The notes: generated by a model not told the origin, from the sequence alone. A DNA stretch of 64,000 nucleotides from Phreatobacter oligotrophus (GCF_003046185.1 NZ_PZZL01000002.1:496001-560000), one strand, 5' to 3'. Positions 1-10,526 are shown, counted from the first letter of the stretch. Translations and numbers: made by a program.

Positions 1-259
1 TCTCTACGACGAAACGCTCGCCGAGCCGCTCGCCCATGCGGCCGGTCAGTACGCGCGCCGCGCTGTCCGCCGCGCCGCCGGCGGAGAAGGGCACGATCAG
101 CCGGATGGGGCGCTGCGGCCAGGTGCCCTGGGCGCGGGCGACGGTGGGGACAAAAGCGAAGCCAGCGGCAGCGGCCAGCGTCGCGCGGCGGGTGAGATGG
201 GGAGACGGGGCCATGGGGGACGGGGCCATCGGGGACGGGGCCATCGGGGACGGGGCCAT
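1..259 (-). CDS. TctC/Bug-family solute-binding protein, 5' part only
   Basis: The gene runs off the left edge, so only about 86 N-terminal residues are visible. After the signal, the sequence WPQRPIRLIVPFSAGG is the standard N-lobe start of Bug/TctC periplasmic binding proteins, which capture carboxylates for tripartite tricarboxylate transporters. The signal has a twin-arginine-like TRRATL followed by an Ala-rich core and an AxA site (ARA-Q), suggesting Tat export. I placed the start at the ATG at 259 because GAGAGG lies 7 nt upstream. A farther ATG at 274 and three in-frame ATGs at 244, 229 and 214 are also possible, because the start lies in a 15-bp repeat that encodes MAPSP four times. 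No tctA/tctB lies beside it; a tctBA pair is 21 kb away. Confidence 0.85.
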   Translation of the reverse strand, partial: MAPSPMAPSPMAPSPMAPSPHLTRRATLAAAAGFAFVPTVARAQGTWPQRPIRLIVPFSAGGAADSAARVLTGRMGERLGERFVVE

Positions 260-260
260 C
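201..260. repeat. 15-bp tandem repeat, four copies, over the tctC start
   Basis: The unit GGGGACGGGGCCATC occurs perfectly at 216-230, 231-245 and 246-260, with a fourth copy carrying two mismatches at 201-215. On the minus strand each unit encodes MAPSP and supplies an in-frame ATG. Because 15 is a multiple of three, copy-number changes would lengthen or shorten the N-region of the signal peptide without shifting the frame. Confidence 0.95.
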
Positions 261-378
261 GGGGAGCCTCTCATTGGGATGCGTTGCCTCGGTCAGGACA
301 TTGGGTGCCCGGATGCGGTTGGTCAATCGCGCGTTGCGCCGCGGAGGGCGCCGTGGACCTGTGTCCCGATGAGGGCGG

Positions 379-2136
379 TTACTCCCGCGGCCGCTGGGCG
401 GCCAGACGCTGGACGCGGGCCCGGTACTGTTCCTCTGTGCCGCTCTGATACGCCGGTTTGACCACGCGCTCGAGCGGCATCCCCATCGCCACCAGCGTGG
501 CATCCCAATACGTGTCGCGCGTCCGGCGAAGCCGTTCATACTTCTCGAACAGGGCCTCGACCTGTGGCAGGGCCGGGGCGGCTTCGGGCCCGAGGCGGAG
601 GAGCGCGCTTTGCACCGAACTGATTGCATCCCTCGTATCGGACCAGTCACCGCCGGGCGGGGTCGCTGTTGATGCGAAGGTCTCGAGCAGGCGCAGCAGG
701 TCCGGCAAGGCGTCACGCCCCCGCTCGGCCTGCCGGCGGATGAGCACGAGCGCGCGGCGGCTGGTGACGACGTCCGCCAGTAGGGCCTGTTCCTGAGGCA
801 AGGGGGCGGCAAAGGTTCCGACCGGCAGGGCGTCCAGCACGCCATACCAGTCCTTGTCCCGGTAGGTCGCCGCCGTTTCGACGACACGCGCCAGAAGAGT
901 CTCGCGGAGCCCGACCGCGCGCGGCCCCATCGCGCGGAGGGCCAGGTACATCCCTTCGGTGCTGACAATCCGCCGGTCGCGGACAATGCGCTCCACCAGC
1001 GCGGCATCCTCGTCGGATAACGGGGTCCTGCCGGCTATACTGTTCATCCACTGGCCGGCGAGACGCAGGCCAGCATCCCCCGCAGCGGCGCTGGGATTGT
1101 CGAGGGCACTGACGAGTTGGGGCCGGACCGCATCGGTAATGCCTGCGGCTTCCGTCACGCGGGCAATGGTGGTGTGGGTGAGGATCAGGTCCGTGAGGTC
1201 GAGCCTCGGGGGACCCGGAGTCGCCCCAAGCCAATGGAAAATGGTTCGCTGGGGAACCGGCACGCCTTTGGACAGCATGATCTCGGTCCACCCGAAAAGG
1301 TTGCTGGATTCCAACTCGCCGCCCAGGCTCGTGCGCAGCGGGAAGGCAGGTGTTGCGATGCCGGCGACCTGCGACCGCAGGAGGACCTCGCCGGATCGAT
1401 CGGTGATGGTGAGCGTGTCGACCCAACCCGGGCGCGGCGCCAGCGACCAGCGATTGCTGGTCGTCCGGTGAATGGGGCCGTTGGTGCGGTTAATTGTGAA
1501 CTCCGCCCCGGCGGACTCACGATCGGCCACCAGTTTCAGGCCCGAAGCCAGCTTGAGATTCCAGGCGGCCCGGGCCAGGTCGACAGGCGGATTTCGCCTC
1601 AATCCATTGTCTTGGATCACCCTGGCGATGCCGAAGCTGCCGGTTTCGACCGCCTGCCGCGGGTCGCCGACCGGCACGAGGCGATAGGTCAGGGCTTGCC
1701 GGCCACTGGCTCCTGGCAATGTCACCGCGGTCACGCCCGGCGTCATCAGCAAAGCGGCGCAGATGTTGTCGCATCCATTGATGGGAGCATCGAGGCGCAC
1801 GACCCCCGAGAGCCGGATCGGCGCCTGCGGCGTGACATCGGGCAGGACGACGCCGGCAAGGAGCCGCTGTGCCTGCCAGTAGGCGGGAAGCGGGAGAGCG
1901 AAGAACACCAGGGCGGTCACCGCCCCGGCGATGACTGCCGCCTTCTCGCGCCCGGACACGCCCCCATAGGTCAGCACAGCACGCGTCATCTGAAATGTGG
2001 AGGCGACCAGGAAGATGGTCGGCACCCACATCAGGAAGAAGCCGAGCGGGCCAAGAAAGATGGCCAGGAGCACGATCAGCGGAAAGGCAACGATGACCGC
2101 GGAGAGAACGCCGGTTGCAATGAGAAAAATCGTCAT
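379..2136 (-). CDS. Unrecognised membrane protein, 585 aa
   Basis: I do not recognise a family. The first 55 or so residues are very hydrophobic, and another hydrophobic segment lies at about 65-90, so two or three N-terminal membrane helices are likely. A large soluble domain follows, with a Cys pair (C-D-N-I-C) near residue 125. The C-terminal third is alpha-helical in character with leucine-spaced segments resembling HEAT-type repeats (ALPDLLRLLETF, AAPALPQVEALF); this is only an impression. Codon use matches the neighbours. It precedes the TctC gene on the same strand with a 119-bp gap, so co-transcription is possible but unproven. Confidence 0.7.
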   Translation of the reverse strand: MTIFLIATGVLSAVIVAFPLIVLLAIFLGPLGFFLMWVPTIFLVASTFQMTRAVLTYGGVSGREKAAVIAGAVTALVFFALPLPAYWQAQRLLAGVVLPDVTPQAPIRLSGVVRLDAPINGCDNICAALLMTPGVTAVTLPGASGRQALTYRLVPVGDPRQAVETGSFGIARVIQDNGLRRNPPVDLARAAWNLKLASGLKLVADRESAGAEFTINRTNGPIHRTTSNRWSLAPRPGWVDTLTITDRSGEVLLRSQVAGIATPAFPLRTSLGGELESSNLFGWTEIMLSKGVPVPQRTIFHWLGATPGPPRLDLTDLILTHTTIARVTEAAGITDAVRPQLVSALDNPSAAAGDAGLRLAGQWMNSIAGRTPLSDEDAALVERIVRDRRIVSTEGMYLALRAMGPRAVGLRETLLARVVETAATYRDKDWYGVLDALPVGTFAAPLPQEQALLADVVTSRRALVLIRRQAERGRDALPDLLRLLETFASTATPPGGDWSDTRDAISSVQSALLRLGPEAAPALPQVEALFEKYERLRRTRDTYWDATLVAMGMPLERVVKPAYQSGTEEQYRARVQRLAAQRPRE

Positions 2137-2296
2137 GGCGCAAGCCTGCAGTCGCTCGCGTTAAAGTTCGATAGAACGACATCCTAAACCCAACGTATAT
2201 GTCGCCCTTGAATGGGTGTGCCGCCTCGCCCCCGGCTAGGCTCTCCCCCCTCCGATGCGGTAGAGACTGGCAGCAACGGAACCTGCTGTTCATCCC

Positions 2297-2959
2297 ATGG
2301 CCTCCGACACATCGATCCCCGACGACATCGCCGATGCCGAGCCGCAGGTGCGGGTGCGCCATCTCAACAAGCGCGACCTCAACCGCACCTGGGAGTTCAT
2401 CAAGGCGGTGTTCCGCGAGGTGAACCGCTCGACGGTGGAGTACCAGCGGCCGAAGTCGAAGAAGCGCTTCCTCGAGGTCTTCGAGGAGAAGGGCATCGAG
2501 CAGCTGCTCTTCGTCATCCGAACGGGGGGCAAGGAGCGGATCGTCGGCTATGCCGAATGCGCGCTGGCCATCATCGGCACCGACAACTGGATGAACGAGC
2601 GCTATTTCCGCGCCCGCGACATGCGCCCGCTCTTCGTCGAGGAACTGGCGGTGGACCCGGAATTCCAGGGCCGCGGCCTCGGCACCTTCGTGCTGGAGCA
2701 GCTCGAACATCTCGCCAAGCTCCGCGGCTGCACCCACCTCGTGCTGGAGGTGGCCGAGAACAACGAGAATGCGCTGAAGTTCTATCGCGGCCGGGCCTTC
2801 ACCAAGCTGGATGCGGCCATCTTCCTCGCCAAGAAAGTGGTGAGCGATCCGGAGATCCTGCCGCCGCGCCGGCTGAAGCGCCGCGAGCCGCGCCGGGTCA
2901 AGGCGAGCCCCAGCGTCACCGCGCCGGTGGACCCGAAGGAGACACCGCCGGAAGGTTGA
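2297..2959 (+). CDS. GNAT-family N-acetyltransferase, 220 aa
   Basis: The protein carries an acetyl-CoA-binding GNAT fold. Motif A is VDPEFQGRGLGTFVLEQL (Q/R-x-x-G-x-G/A) at about residues 119-136, followed by LEVAENNENALKFYRGRAF, the typical N-x-x-A-x-x-F-Y motif B. A Lys/Arg/Pro-rich tail of about 35 residues follows the domain. The substrate cannot be read from sequence; Rim-like protein or small-amine acetylation are both possible. It precedes the padR gene by 6 bp on the same strand. Confidence 0.85.
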   Translation: MASDTSIPDDIADAEPQVRVRHLNKRDLNRTWEFIKAVFREVNRSTVEYQRPKSKKRFLEVFEEKGIEQLLFVIRTGGKERIVGYAECALAIIGTDNWMNERYFRARDMRPLFVEELAVDPEFQGRGLGTFVLEQLEHLAKLRGCTHLVLEVAENNENALKFYRGRAFTKLDAAIFLAKKVVSDPEILPPRRLKRREPRRVKASPSVTAPVDPKETPPEG

Positions 2960-2965
2960 CGCCTA

Positions 2966-3328
2966 GTGACACGAGGTATAGCGTCCCGAGGTATGGACGC
3001 TGAAATGCTCAAGGGTCACCTCGACACCATCGTGCTCGCTGCGCTGGAAGCGGGGCCAGCCCATGGCTATGCGGTGATCGAGGCGATCCGCGCCCGCAGC
3101 GGCGAGACCTTCGACCTGCCGGAAGGCACGGTCTACCCGGCCCTGCACCGCCTCGAGGCCGCGGGCCTTCTCGCCAGCGAATGGGTGGTGCCGCCAAGCG
3201 GTCGCAAGCGTCGCGTCTATGCCCTGACGCCCGCCGGCCATGATGCGCTGAAGGCGCGGCGCAGCCTCTGGGACCGTTTCGCCGCCGGGGTCAGCGCCGT
3301 GGTCGGGGGCCGCCCATGGCCGGCGTGA
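2966..3328 (+). CDS. PadR-family transcriptional regulator
   Basis: This is a small winged-helix regulator. LKGHLDTIVLAALEAGPAHGYAVIEAI and EGTVYPALHRLEAAGLL are diagnostic of PadR proteins, where the second segment contains the recognition helix. The coordinates use a GTG at 2966 preceded by GGAAGG; the ATG at 2993 (MDAEML) and the ATG at 3005 are alternatives. It overlaps the next gene by 13 bp, the classic PadR-HAAS arrangement in which the regulator controls the membrane partner. The direct repeat CGAGGTAT at 2972-2979 and 2987-2994 lies in the start region and could be an autoregulatory site. Confidence 0.9.
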   Translation: MTRGIASRGMDAEMLKGHLDTIVLAALEAGPAHGYAVIEAIRARSGETFDLPEGTVYPALHRLEAAGLLASEWVVPPSGRKRRVYALTPAGHDALKARRSLWDRFAAGVSAVVGGRPWPA

Positions 3329-3951
3329 TCGAGGCTTACCTCGCCGAGGTCACCGATCTCCTCGGCCATGATCCGGCGCTGGCGGAGAGGCTGGCCGAAG
3401 AGCTCGCCGATCACTTCGCGGAGGTGCTGAGCGAGGCGCCGTCGGAGGACGAGCAACGCGAGGCGGTGGCCCGCATGGGCCCGGCCCGCGACATCGCGGC
3501 CAGCCTGCTTGCCGACCGCGCCGACAGCACGGCCGAGCGCACCGGCGCGGTGCTGGTGACGGCGCTGGTCGCAACCTTCATTGCCATGCGGCTGCGATCG
3601 CTCTGGCTGCCGCCGCTCGATAGCGACGGGGCGCTCGCGGGCGCGCTCGTCCCCTTCGTCGACCGCTGGGCCTTCGTCGTCGCGATGCTGGTCTGCGCCG
3701 GCTGGCTCATCGGGCGGGTCCGCCGCCCGACTGCCCGGCGCAGCCGCTGGGCGGCGGTGGCGCTTGCCGGCCTCTGCGCCTCGGTCGCGGCGGGAATCCT
3801 GCGCATCTGGCTCGCCGCAGGCTGGGCGGAGGCCCCGGTCCTGGTCGTCGCCGCGACGGCGGGCGAATGCCTCGTCGTCGGCCTGCTCATGGCGCAGGCC
3901 CTGGCGCTCCGGCGCAGCCTCCAGCGCGCCGCGCGGCTCGCCGGTCTCTAA
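3316..3951 (+). CDS. HAAS-domain membrane protein, 211 aa
   Basis: The N-terminal 65 residues form a HAAS-like signalling domain (EELADHFAEVLSEAPSEDEQ then VARMGPARDIAASLL), the helical module normally encoded next to padR. The rest holds about four membrane segments (near 75-95, 115-132, 146-165 and 172-195) with Arg-rich loops. It overlaps padR by 13 bp, so it is almost certainly co-translated with it. The molecular activity is unknown; related proteins are described only as permease-prefix or DUF1700-like. Confidence 0.8.
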   Translation: MAGVIEAYLAEVTDLLGHDPALAERLAEELADHFAEVLSEAPSEDEQREAVARMGPARDIAASLLADRADSTAERTGAVLVTALVATFIAMRLRSLWLPPLDSDGALAGALVPFVDRWAFVVAMLVCAGWLIGRVRRPTARRSRWAAVALAGLCASVAAGILRIWLAAGWAEAPVLVVAATAGECLVVGLLMAQALALRRSLQRAARLAGL

Positions 3952-4002
3952 AGCGGGCCATCCCCCAAACCCGACATCTGCACCGATCCCCGGAGGGACG
4001 GA

Positions 4003-4620
4003 ATGATTCCGCTCGCCCTGCCTTCACCCTCTCGCGCCGCCCTGAGGGGCTGGCGCCTCGTCGTCCTGTTCACCCTTGCACTGCTCGTGGCCTCGGCCCT
4101 CGCCTTCCTCGCCTCCGGTGGCGGAACGGATGGCCTGCGCGCCATGATCCGCCTCACCGCGCGGACCTCGCTCGTGTTCTTCCTGCTCAGCTTCATCGCC
4201 TCGTCGCTGGCGCGCCTTGCGCCCTCCCCGGCCACCCGCTGGCTGCTGGCGAACCGCCGGCCGCTGGGGCTGTCGTTTGCGGCCTCGCATGCCATCCACC
4301 TCGGCGCCATCATCGCCCTGGTGCGGGCCGATCCGGCCCTGTTCTGGCAGCTCAGCACCATGGGCTCGGCGATCAGCGGATCGACGACCTATGCGGTGAT
4401 CCTCGTCATGGCGGCGACGTCGTCGGATACCGCGCTGCGCTGGCTGGGGCCCGCGGTGTGGCGGCACATCCACCTCTGGGGCGCCTGGTATGTCTGGCTC
4501 AGCTTCGTCTTCACCAATGGCAAGCGCGTGCCGATGAGCGTCTGGTACCTCGTACCCGTGGCGCTGCTGCTGGCCGCCGTCGCGGCCCGCCTTGCGGCAC
4601 GGCTGCGATCCCGGCGCTGA
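4003..4620 (+). CDS. Ferric-reductase-like transmembrane protein
   Basis: The 205-residue protein has about six hydrophobic segments and the histidine pattern of the ferric reductase-like transmembrane domain: SFAASHAIHLGAI near residue 94 and WRHIHLWGAWYVWLSFV near 152, whose histidines would ligate b-type haems. No flavin or NAD-binding domain is fused, so electrons must come from a partner or the quinone pool, as in MsrQ/YedZ-type proteins. No msrP-like partner is adjacent. A GGAGGG Shine-Dalgarno lies just upstream of the ATG. Confidence 0.78.
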   Translation: MIPLALPSPSRAALRGWRLVVLFTLALLVASALAFLASGGGTDGLRAMIRLTARTSLVFFLLSFIASSLARLAPSPATRWLLANRRPLGLSFAASHAIHLGAIIALVRADPALFWQLSTMGSAISGSTTYAVILVMAATSSDTALRWLGPAVWRHIHLWGAWYVWLSFVFTNGKRVPMSVWYLVPVALLLAAVAARLAARLRSRR

Positions 4621-4631
4621 GGCCTCTTGCG

Positions 4632-4654
4632 GGGGAGGGGTCGCATCCCTCCCC
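4632..4654 (+). terminator. Hairpin after the ferric-reductase-like gene
   Basis: GGGGAGGG (4632-4639) pairs perfectly with CCCTCCCC (4647-4654) across a 7-nt loop, just after the stop at 4620. The following TGCTTTG is a weak T tract, so this is a possible rather than a strong intrinsic terminator. Confidence 0.5.
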
Positions 4655-4716
4655 TGCTTTGACACCGGCAGAGCCAATCAGGTTCACTTCGGCCATCATC
4701 TTCGCAGGAGGCCGCC

Positions 4717-6099
4717 ATGGCTCTGACCAATCTCCAGGTCCGCGACCTGGAAACCGTCCTTCACCCCTATACGAACCAGGCGACGATCCGCGACACCGGC
4801 ACGCTGGTGCTGGAGCGCGCCAAGGGCATCCATGTCTACGACGTCGACGGCAAGCCCTACATCGAAGGCATGGCGGGCCTGTGGTGCACCTCGCTCGGCT
4901 ACGGCAACGAGGAGCTCGCCGACGCCGCCTATGCGCAGATGAAGAAGCTGTCCTTCACCCATCTCTTCGGCGGCAAGAGCCACGATCCGGCCATCGAGCT
5001 TGCCGAGCGGCTGAAGGAGAAGGCGCCCGTGCCGATCTCCAAGGTGTTCTTCGTCTGCTCGGGCTCGGAGGCCAATGACAGCCAGATCAAGATGATCTGG
5101 TACATGAACAACGCGATGGGACGGCCGCAGAAAAAGAAGATCGTCTCGCGCATCAAGGGCTATCACGGCGTCACCATCGCCTCGGCCTCGCTGACCGGCC
5201 TTCCCGCCAACCACACCGATTTCGACCTGCCGATCTCAGGCATCCTCCATACCTCGTGCCCGCACCACTATCGCTTCGGGCTGGAGGGCGAGAGCGAGGA
5301 GGATTTCGCTACCCGCTGCGCCCAGGACCTCGAGGACCTGATCCTGCGCGAGGGGCCGGACACGGTCGCCGCCTTCATCGCCGAGCCGGTGATGGGCGCC
5401 GGCGGCGTCATCGTGCCGCCGAAGGGCTATTTCGAGAAGATGATGGCGGTCTGCCAGCGCTACGACGTGTTCATGATCGCCGACGAGGTGATCTGCGCCT
5501 TCGGCCGCCTCGGCGAATGGTTCGGCTCTTCGGCGCTCGGCTACAAGCCGAACTCCATCTCCATCGCCAAGGCGCTGACCTCGGCCTACATGCCGGTCGG
5601 CGCCATCCTCATCCCCGAGGAGATGTACCAGGCGACCATCGTCGAATCGAAGAAGGTCGGCACCTTCGGCCACGGCTTCACCTATTCCGGCCACCCGGTC
5701 GGCGCGGCCGTCGCGCTGAAGACGCTGGAGATCTACGACCGCGAGAAGATCATCGAGAAGGCGGCGGCCAAGTCGCCGCAGTTCCAGGCGCATCTGAAGG
5801 CGCTCGGCGACCATCCCCTCGTCGGCGAGGCCCGCGGCCTCGGCATGATGGGCGCGCTGGAAATGGTGGCCGACAAGCGCACCAAGAAGGCCTTCGAGCC
5901 CAAGGCCGGCATCGGCGCCAAGGCGGTGGCCATCGCCCAGGAGGAAGGCGTCATCCTGCGCAACCTCGGCGATGCGCTGGCGCTCTGCCCGCCGCTGATC
6001 ATCTCGCCGGAGGAGATCGACGACCTCTTCGACCGCGTCGCCCGCACGCTCGACCGCGTGCTCGACCACGCCAAGGCAGAAGGCCTGCTCGCGGCCTGA
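4717..6099 (+). CDS. Class III PLP-dependent aminotransferase, 460 aa
   Basis: Fold-type I omega-aminotransferase. Visible landmarks are SGSEAN (115-120, phosphate binding), GYHG (148-151), AEPVMGAGG (222-230), IADEVICAFGRLG with Asp256 contacting the pyridine nitrogen, and Lys285 in SIAKALTSAYMPVGA as the Schiff-base lysine. Full length for the family. Relatives act on beta-alanine, putrescine, taurine or similar omega-amines with pyruvate or oxaloacetate as acceptor; the donor cannot be assigned here. AGGAGG lies 6 nt before the ATG. It appears monocistronic. Confidence 0.92.
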   Translation: MALTNLQVRDLETVLHPYTNQATIRDTGTLVLERAKGIHVYDVDGKPYIEGMAGLWCTSLGYGNEELADAAYAQMKKLSFTHLFGGKSHDPAIELAERLKEKAPVPISKVFFVCSGSEANDSQIKMIWYMNNAMGRPQKKKIVSRIKGYHGVTIASASLTGLPANHTDFDLPISGILHTSCPHHYRFGLEGESEEDFATRCAQDLEDLILREGPDTVAAFIAEPVMGAGGVIVPPKGYFEKMMAVCQRYDVFMIADEVICAFGRLGEWFGSSALGYKPNSISIAKALTSAYMPVGAILIPEEMYQATIVESKKVGTFGHGFTYSGHPVGAAVALKTLEIYDREKIIEKAAAKSPQFQAHLKALGDHPLVGEARGLGMMGALEMVADKRTKKAFEPKAGIGAKAVAIAQEEGVILRNLGDALALCPPLIISPEEIDDLFDRVARTLDRVLDHAKAEGLLAA

Positions 6100-6208
6100 T
6101 CGCCCCGACAAGCGGTGCCGTGACACCCGTCACGGCGCCGTCATCGACCCGGCTTCATTTCTGCGGCCGGCAGGGTTAGCCTGCGTCTGCCCCGCAACCG
6201 CTCGATGA

Positions 6209-7207
6209 GTGTCGATGGCCCGCGAACTCGATCCTTTCAAGGTCTCGTCCCCGCGGATCTTCCTGGTCCGCATGCTGGTCTTCCTGGCGCTCGTGGGCCT
6301 CGTGGTCTTCGTGCTGCAACGCGAGGTGCAGGTGGCCTTCATGGCCAATCCGGGCCTCAACGGCGTGATCGTGGCGGTGGGCGTCGTCGGCGTCATCCTG
6401 TCGTTCCGGCAGGTGATCCGGCTGTTCCGCGAGGTGAAGTGGGTCAACGGCTTCCGCCTCGCCGAGCCGGGGCTTGTGGTGGAACGCCCGCCGATCCTGC
6501 TCGCGCCCATGGCGACCATGCTGGGCGCCCGCACCGGGCAGATGGCGATTTCGACGCTGACCATGCGCTCGCTGCTGGATTCGCTCGCCACCCGCCTCGA
6601 CGAGGGCCGGGAGCTCGCCCGCTACCTCACCGGCCTCCTCGTCTTCCTCGGCTTGCTCGGCACCTTCTGGGGCCTGATCGAGACCGTCACCTCGGTCGGC
6701 AAGGTCATCAACGGCCTGTCGACGCAGGGCGAGCTCGGCACCATCTTCGAGGACATGAAGCGCGGCCTTGCCGAGCCGCTCGGCGGCATGGGCATCGCCT
6801 TCTCGTCCTCGCTCTTCGGCCTTGCCGGATCGCTCGTCCTCGGCTTCCTCGACCTGCAGGCGAGCCAGGCGCAGAACCGCTTCTACACCGAGGTGGAGGA
6901 CTGGCTGTCCTCGACCGTGCAGGACATGGCGGTGATCGGCCCGTCCAGCACCGACGGATCGGCGCCGCAGGTGAGCGTCGCGGATCTGCAGCGCGCCTTC
7001 GACCGGCTGCGCGAGGCCATCGGCGAGGCCGGCGGCCAGCGCGCCGGGGCGGCCATGGCGAACCTCGCCGAGGGCATCCAGGGCCTCGTCACCCACATGC
7101 GCTCGGAGCAGCAGGTGGTGCGTGACTGGATGCAGGCCCAGGCCACCGACCAGAAGGAGCTGCGGCGCCTGCTCGAACAGGTGCTGCGCGAGAAGGGCCC
7201 GGTCTGA
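6209..7207 (+). CDS. MotA/TolQ/ExbB-type proton-channel protein, 332 aa
   Basis: Membrane segments lie at about 17-38, 49-68, 139-163 and 190-215. The last two (LLGTFWGLIETV and GIAFSSSLFGLAGSLVLG) are the MotA/TolQ/ExbB channel core. A cytoplasmic C-terminal helical extension of about 100 residues follows, ending in repeated charged heptads. The stop shares one base with the ATG of an OmpA/MotB-type gene, so the two are translationally coupled and probably form a stator-like complex. The start is GTG 6209 or, more likely, ATG 6215. It is distinct from flagellar MotA and no flagellar genes adjoin it. Confidence 0.85.
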   Translation: MSMARELDPFKVSSPRIFLVRMLVFLALVGLVVFVLQREVQVAFMANPGLNGVIVAVGVVGVILSFRQVIRLFREVKWVNGFRLAEPGLVVERPPILLAPMATMLGARTGQMAISTLTMRSLLDSLATRLDEGRELARYLTGLLVFLGLLGTFWGLIETVTSVGKVINGLSTQGELGTIFEDMKRGLAEPLGGMGIAFSSSLFGLAGSLVLGFLDLQASQAQNRFYTEVEDWLSSTVQDMAVIGPSSTDGSAPQVSVADLQRAFDRLREAIGEAGGQRAGAAMANLAEGIQGLVTHMRSEQQVVRDWMQAQATDQKELRRLLEQVLREKGPV

Positions 7208-8235
7208 TGGCCCTGTCGCGGTCGCGCCGCGGCGAACGCGGGATCGACTACTGGCCGGGCTTCGTGGACGCGCTGTCCACCTTCCTGCTCGCCATCATCT
7301 TCATGCTCTCGGTCTTCATGCTGGCGCAGTATTTCCTGTCGCGGGAGATCGCCGGCAAGGACGAGACCATGGTGCGCCTGCAGCGCCAGATCGCCGAGCT
7401 TGGCGACCTGCTGCAGCTGGAGCGCGGCCAGCGCCAGACGCTGCAGGAAGGGCTTGCCGCGATCACCGCGACGCTCGGCACCTCGGATGCCGAGCGGCGT
7501 CGGCTGCAGGGGCTCCTGGACGAGGCGCAGGGCCAGGCGGGCAGCGCCGTGGGGCGCGCCACCACGCTCGAGCAGCAGCTCGCCGAGCAGCGCCGCAATT
7601 CACAGGCCGCCATCGCCCAGATCGAGCTCCTGAACCAGCAGATCGCGGCCCTGCGCCGCCAGCTCGCCGCCCTGGAAGAGGCCCTCGGCGCCAGCGAGGC
7701 GCGCGATCGCGATGCGCAGTCGCGCATCACCGATCTCGGACGGCGGCTGAACCTGGCGCTGGCCCAGCGCGTCCAGGAGCTGTCACGCTACCGCTCGGAG
7801 TTCTTCGGCCGCCTGCGCGAGATCCTCGCCGAGCGCAGCGACATCCGCGTCGTCGGCGATCGCTTCGTCTTCGGCTCCGAGGTGTTCTTCGGGTCGAGCC
7901 AGGCGGAGATTGAGCCGGGCGGGCGCGCCGAACTCGACAAGCTCGCGGCAGCGCTTCTCCAGCTGGAGAAGGACATCCCCACCGACATCCCCTGGGTGCT
8001 GCGGGTGGACGGCCATACCGACGCGCGGCCGATCCAGGGCGGGCGGTTCCGCTCCAACTGGGAGCTGTCGGCCTCCCGCTCCATCGCCGTGGTCCAGTAT
8101 CTGATCAGCCGGGGCATCCCGCCGCAGCGGCTGGTCGCGGCCGGCTTCGGCGAGTTCCAGCCGATCGACCAGGGCGACAGCCCGGAGGCGCTCGCCCGCA
8201 ACCGGCGCATCGAGCTGCGCCTCACCGACCGGTGA
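7207..8235 (+). CDS. OmpA/MotB-type peptidoglycan-binding membrane protein, 342 aa
   Basis: One N-terminal membrane helix (about residues 17-42, preceded by DYWPGFVDALSTF, which resembles MotB with a membrane-entry Asp) is followed by a long Gln/Arg/Glu-rich coiled coil (about 55-190). An OmpA-like peptidoglycan-binding domain completes the protein (RVDGHTDARPI near 265, SASRSIAVVQYLISRG, then RNRRIEL near the end). The architecture is that of an ion-motive stator subunit anchored to the wall. It starts at the last base of the channel gene and overlaps the next gene by 4 bp, so three genes form an operon. Confidence 0.87.
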   Translation: MALSRSRRGERGIDYWPGFVDALSTFLLAIIFMLSVFMLAQYFLSREIAGKDETMVRLQRQIAELGDLLQLERGQRQTLQEGLAAITATLGTSDAERRRLQGLLDEAQGQAGSAVGRATTLEQQLAEQRRNSQAAIAQIELLNQQIAALRRQLAALEEALGASEARDRDAQSRITDLGRRLNLALAQRVQELSRYRSEFFGRLREILAERSDIRVVGDRFVFGSEVFFGSSQAEIEPGGRAELDKLAAALLQLEKDIPTDIPWVLRVDGHTDARPIQGGRFRSNWELSASRSIAVVQYLISRGIPPQRLVAAGFGEFQPIDQGDSPEALARNRRIELRLTDR

Positions 8236-8649
8236 CGCGGATCGTCCCGCTGCGGCCGGAGCACCGGCCCGCCCTTGCCGATCTGTGGGTGGAGGCCTGG
8301 GCTGCCGCCTATCCGGCCATCGACTTCGCGACACGGCGTGGCTGGCTGCTCGACCGGCTGGAGCGGATGGAGGCCGAGGGCACGCGCGTGCTCGTGGCGG
8401 AGGTCGAGGGTTCGCCTGCGGGCTTCGTCACCGTAGGATCGGAGGGCTGGATCGACCAGATGCTGGTCGGCCTCGGCCAACAGGGGCGCGGGGTGGCGGC
8501 CGCGCTGATGGCGGCGGCGAAGGAGGCCTCGCCGTCCGGCCTCGATCTCGACGTCAATGCCGACAATGGCCGCGCCATCACGTTCTATCGCCGCGAGGGC
8601 TTCGTCACGACCAGCCACCGGCTCAACGAGCAGGGCCGGCCCATCGACC

Positions 8650-10476
<1,827 letters not shown>

Positions 10477-10526
10477 CGACTTACGAACTCTTCTTCTCGT
10501 TACGGCCGGACAAGGGCACGGCTGGC

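Noticed and set aside
6209-8235. The TolQ/MotA-like and OmpA/MotB-like pair as a Zorya phage-defence system
   Set aside because: Zorya also needs ZorC/ZorD or ZorE effectors. The neighbours are a GNAT gene and an ABC exporter, and the composition matches core genes.
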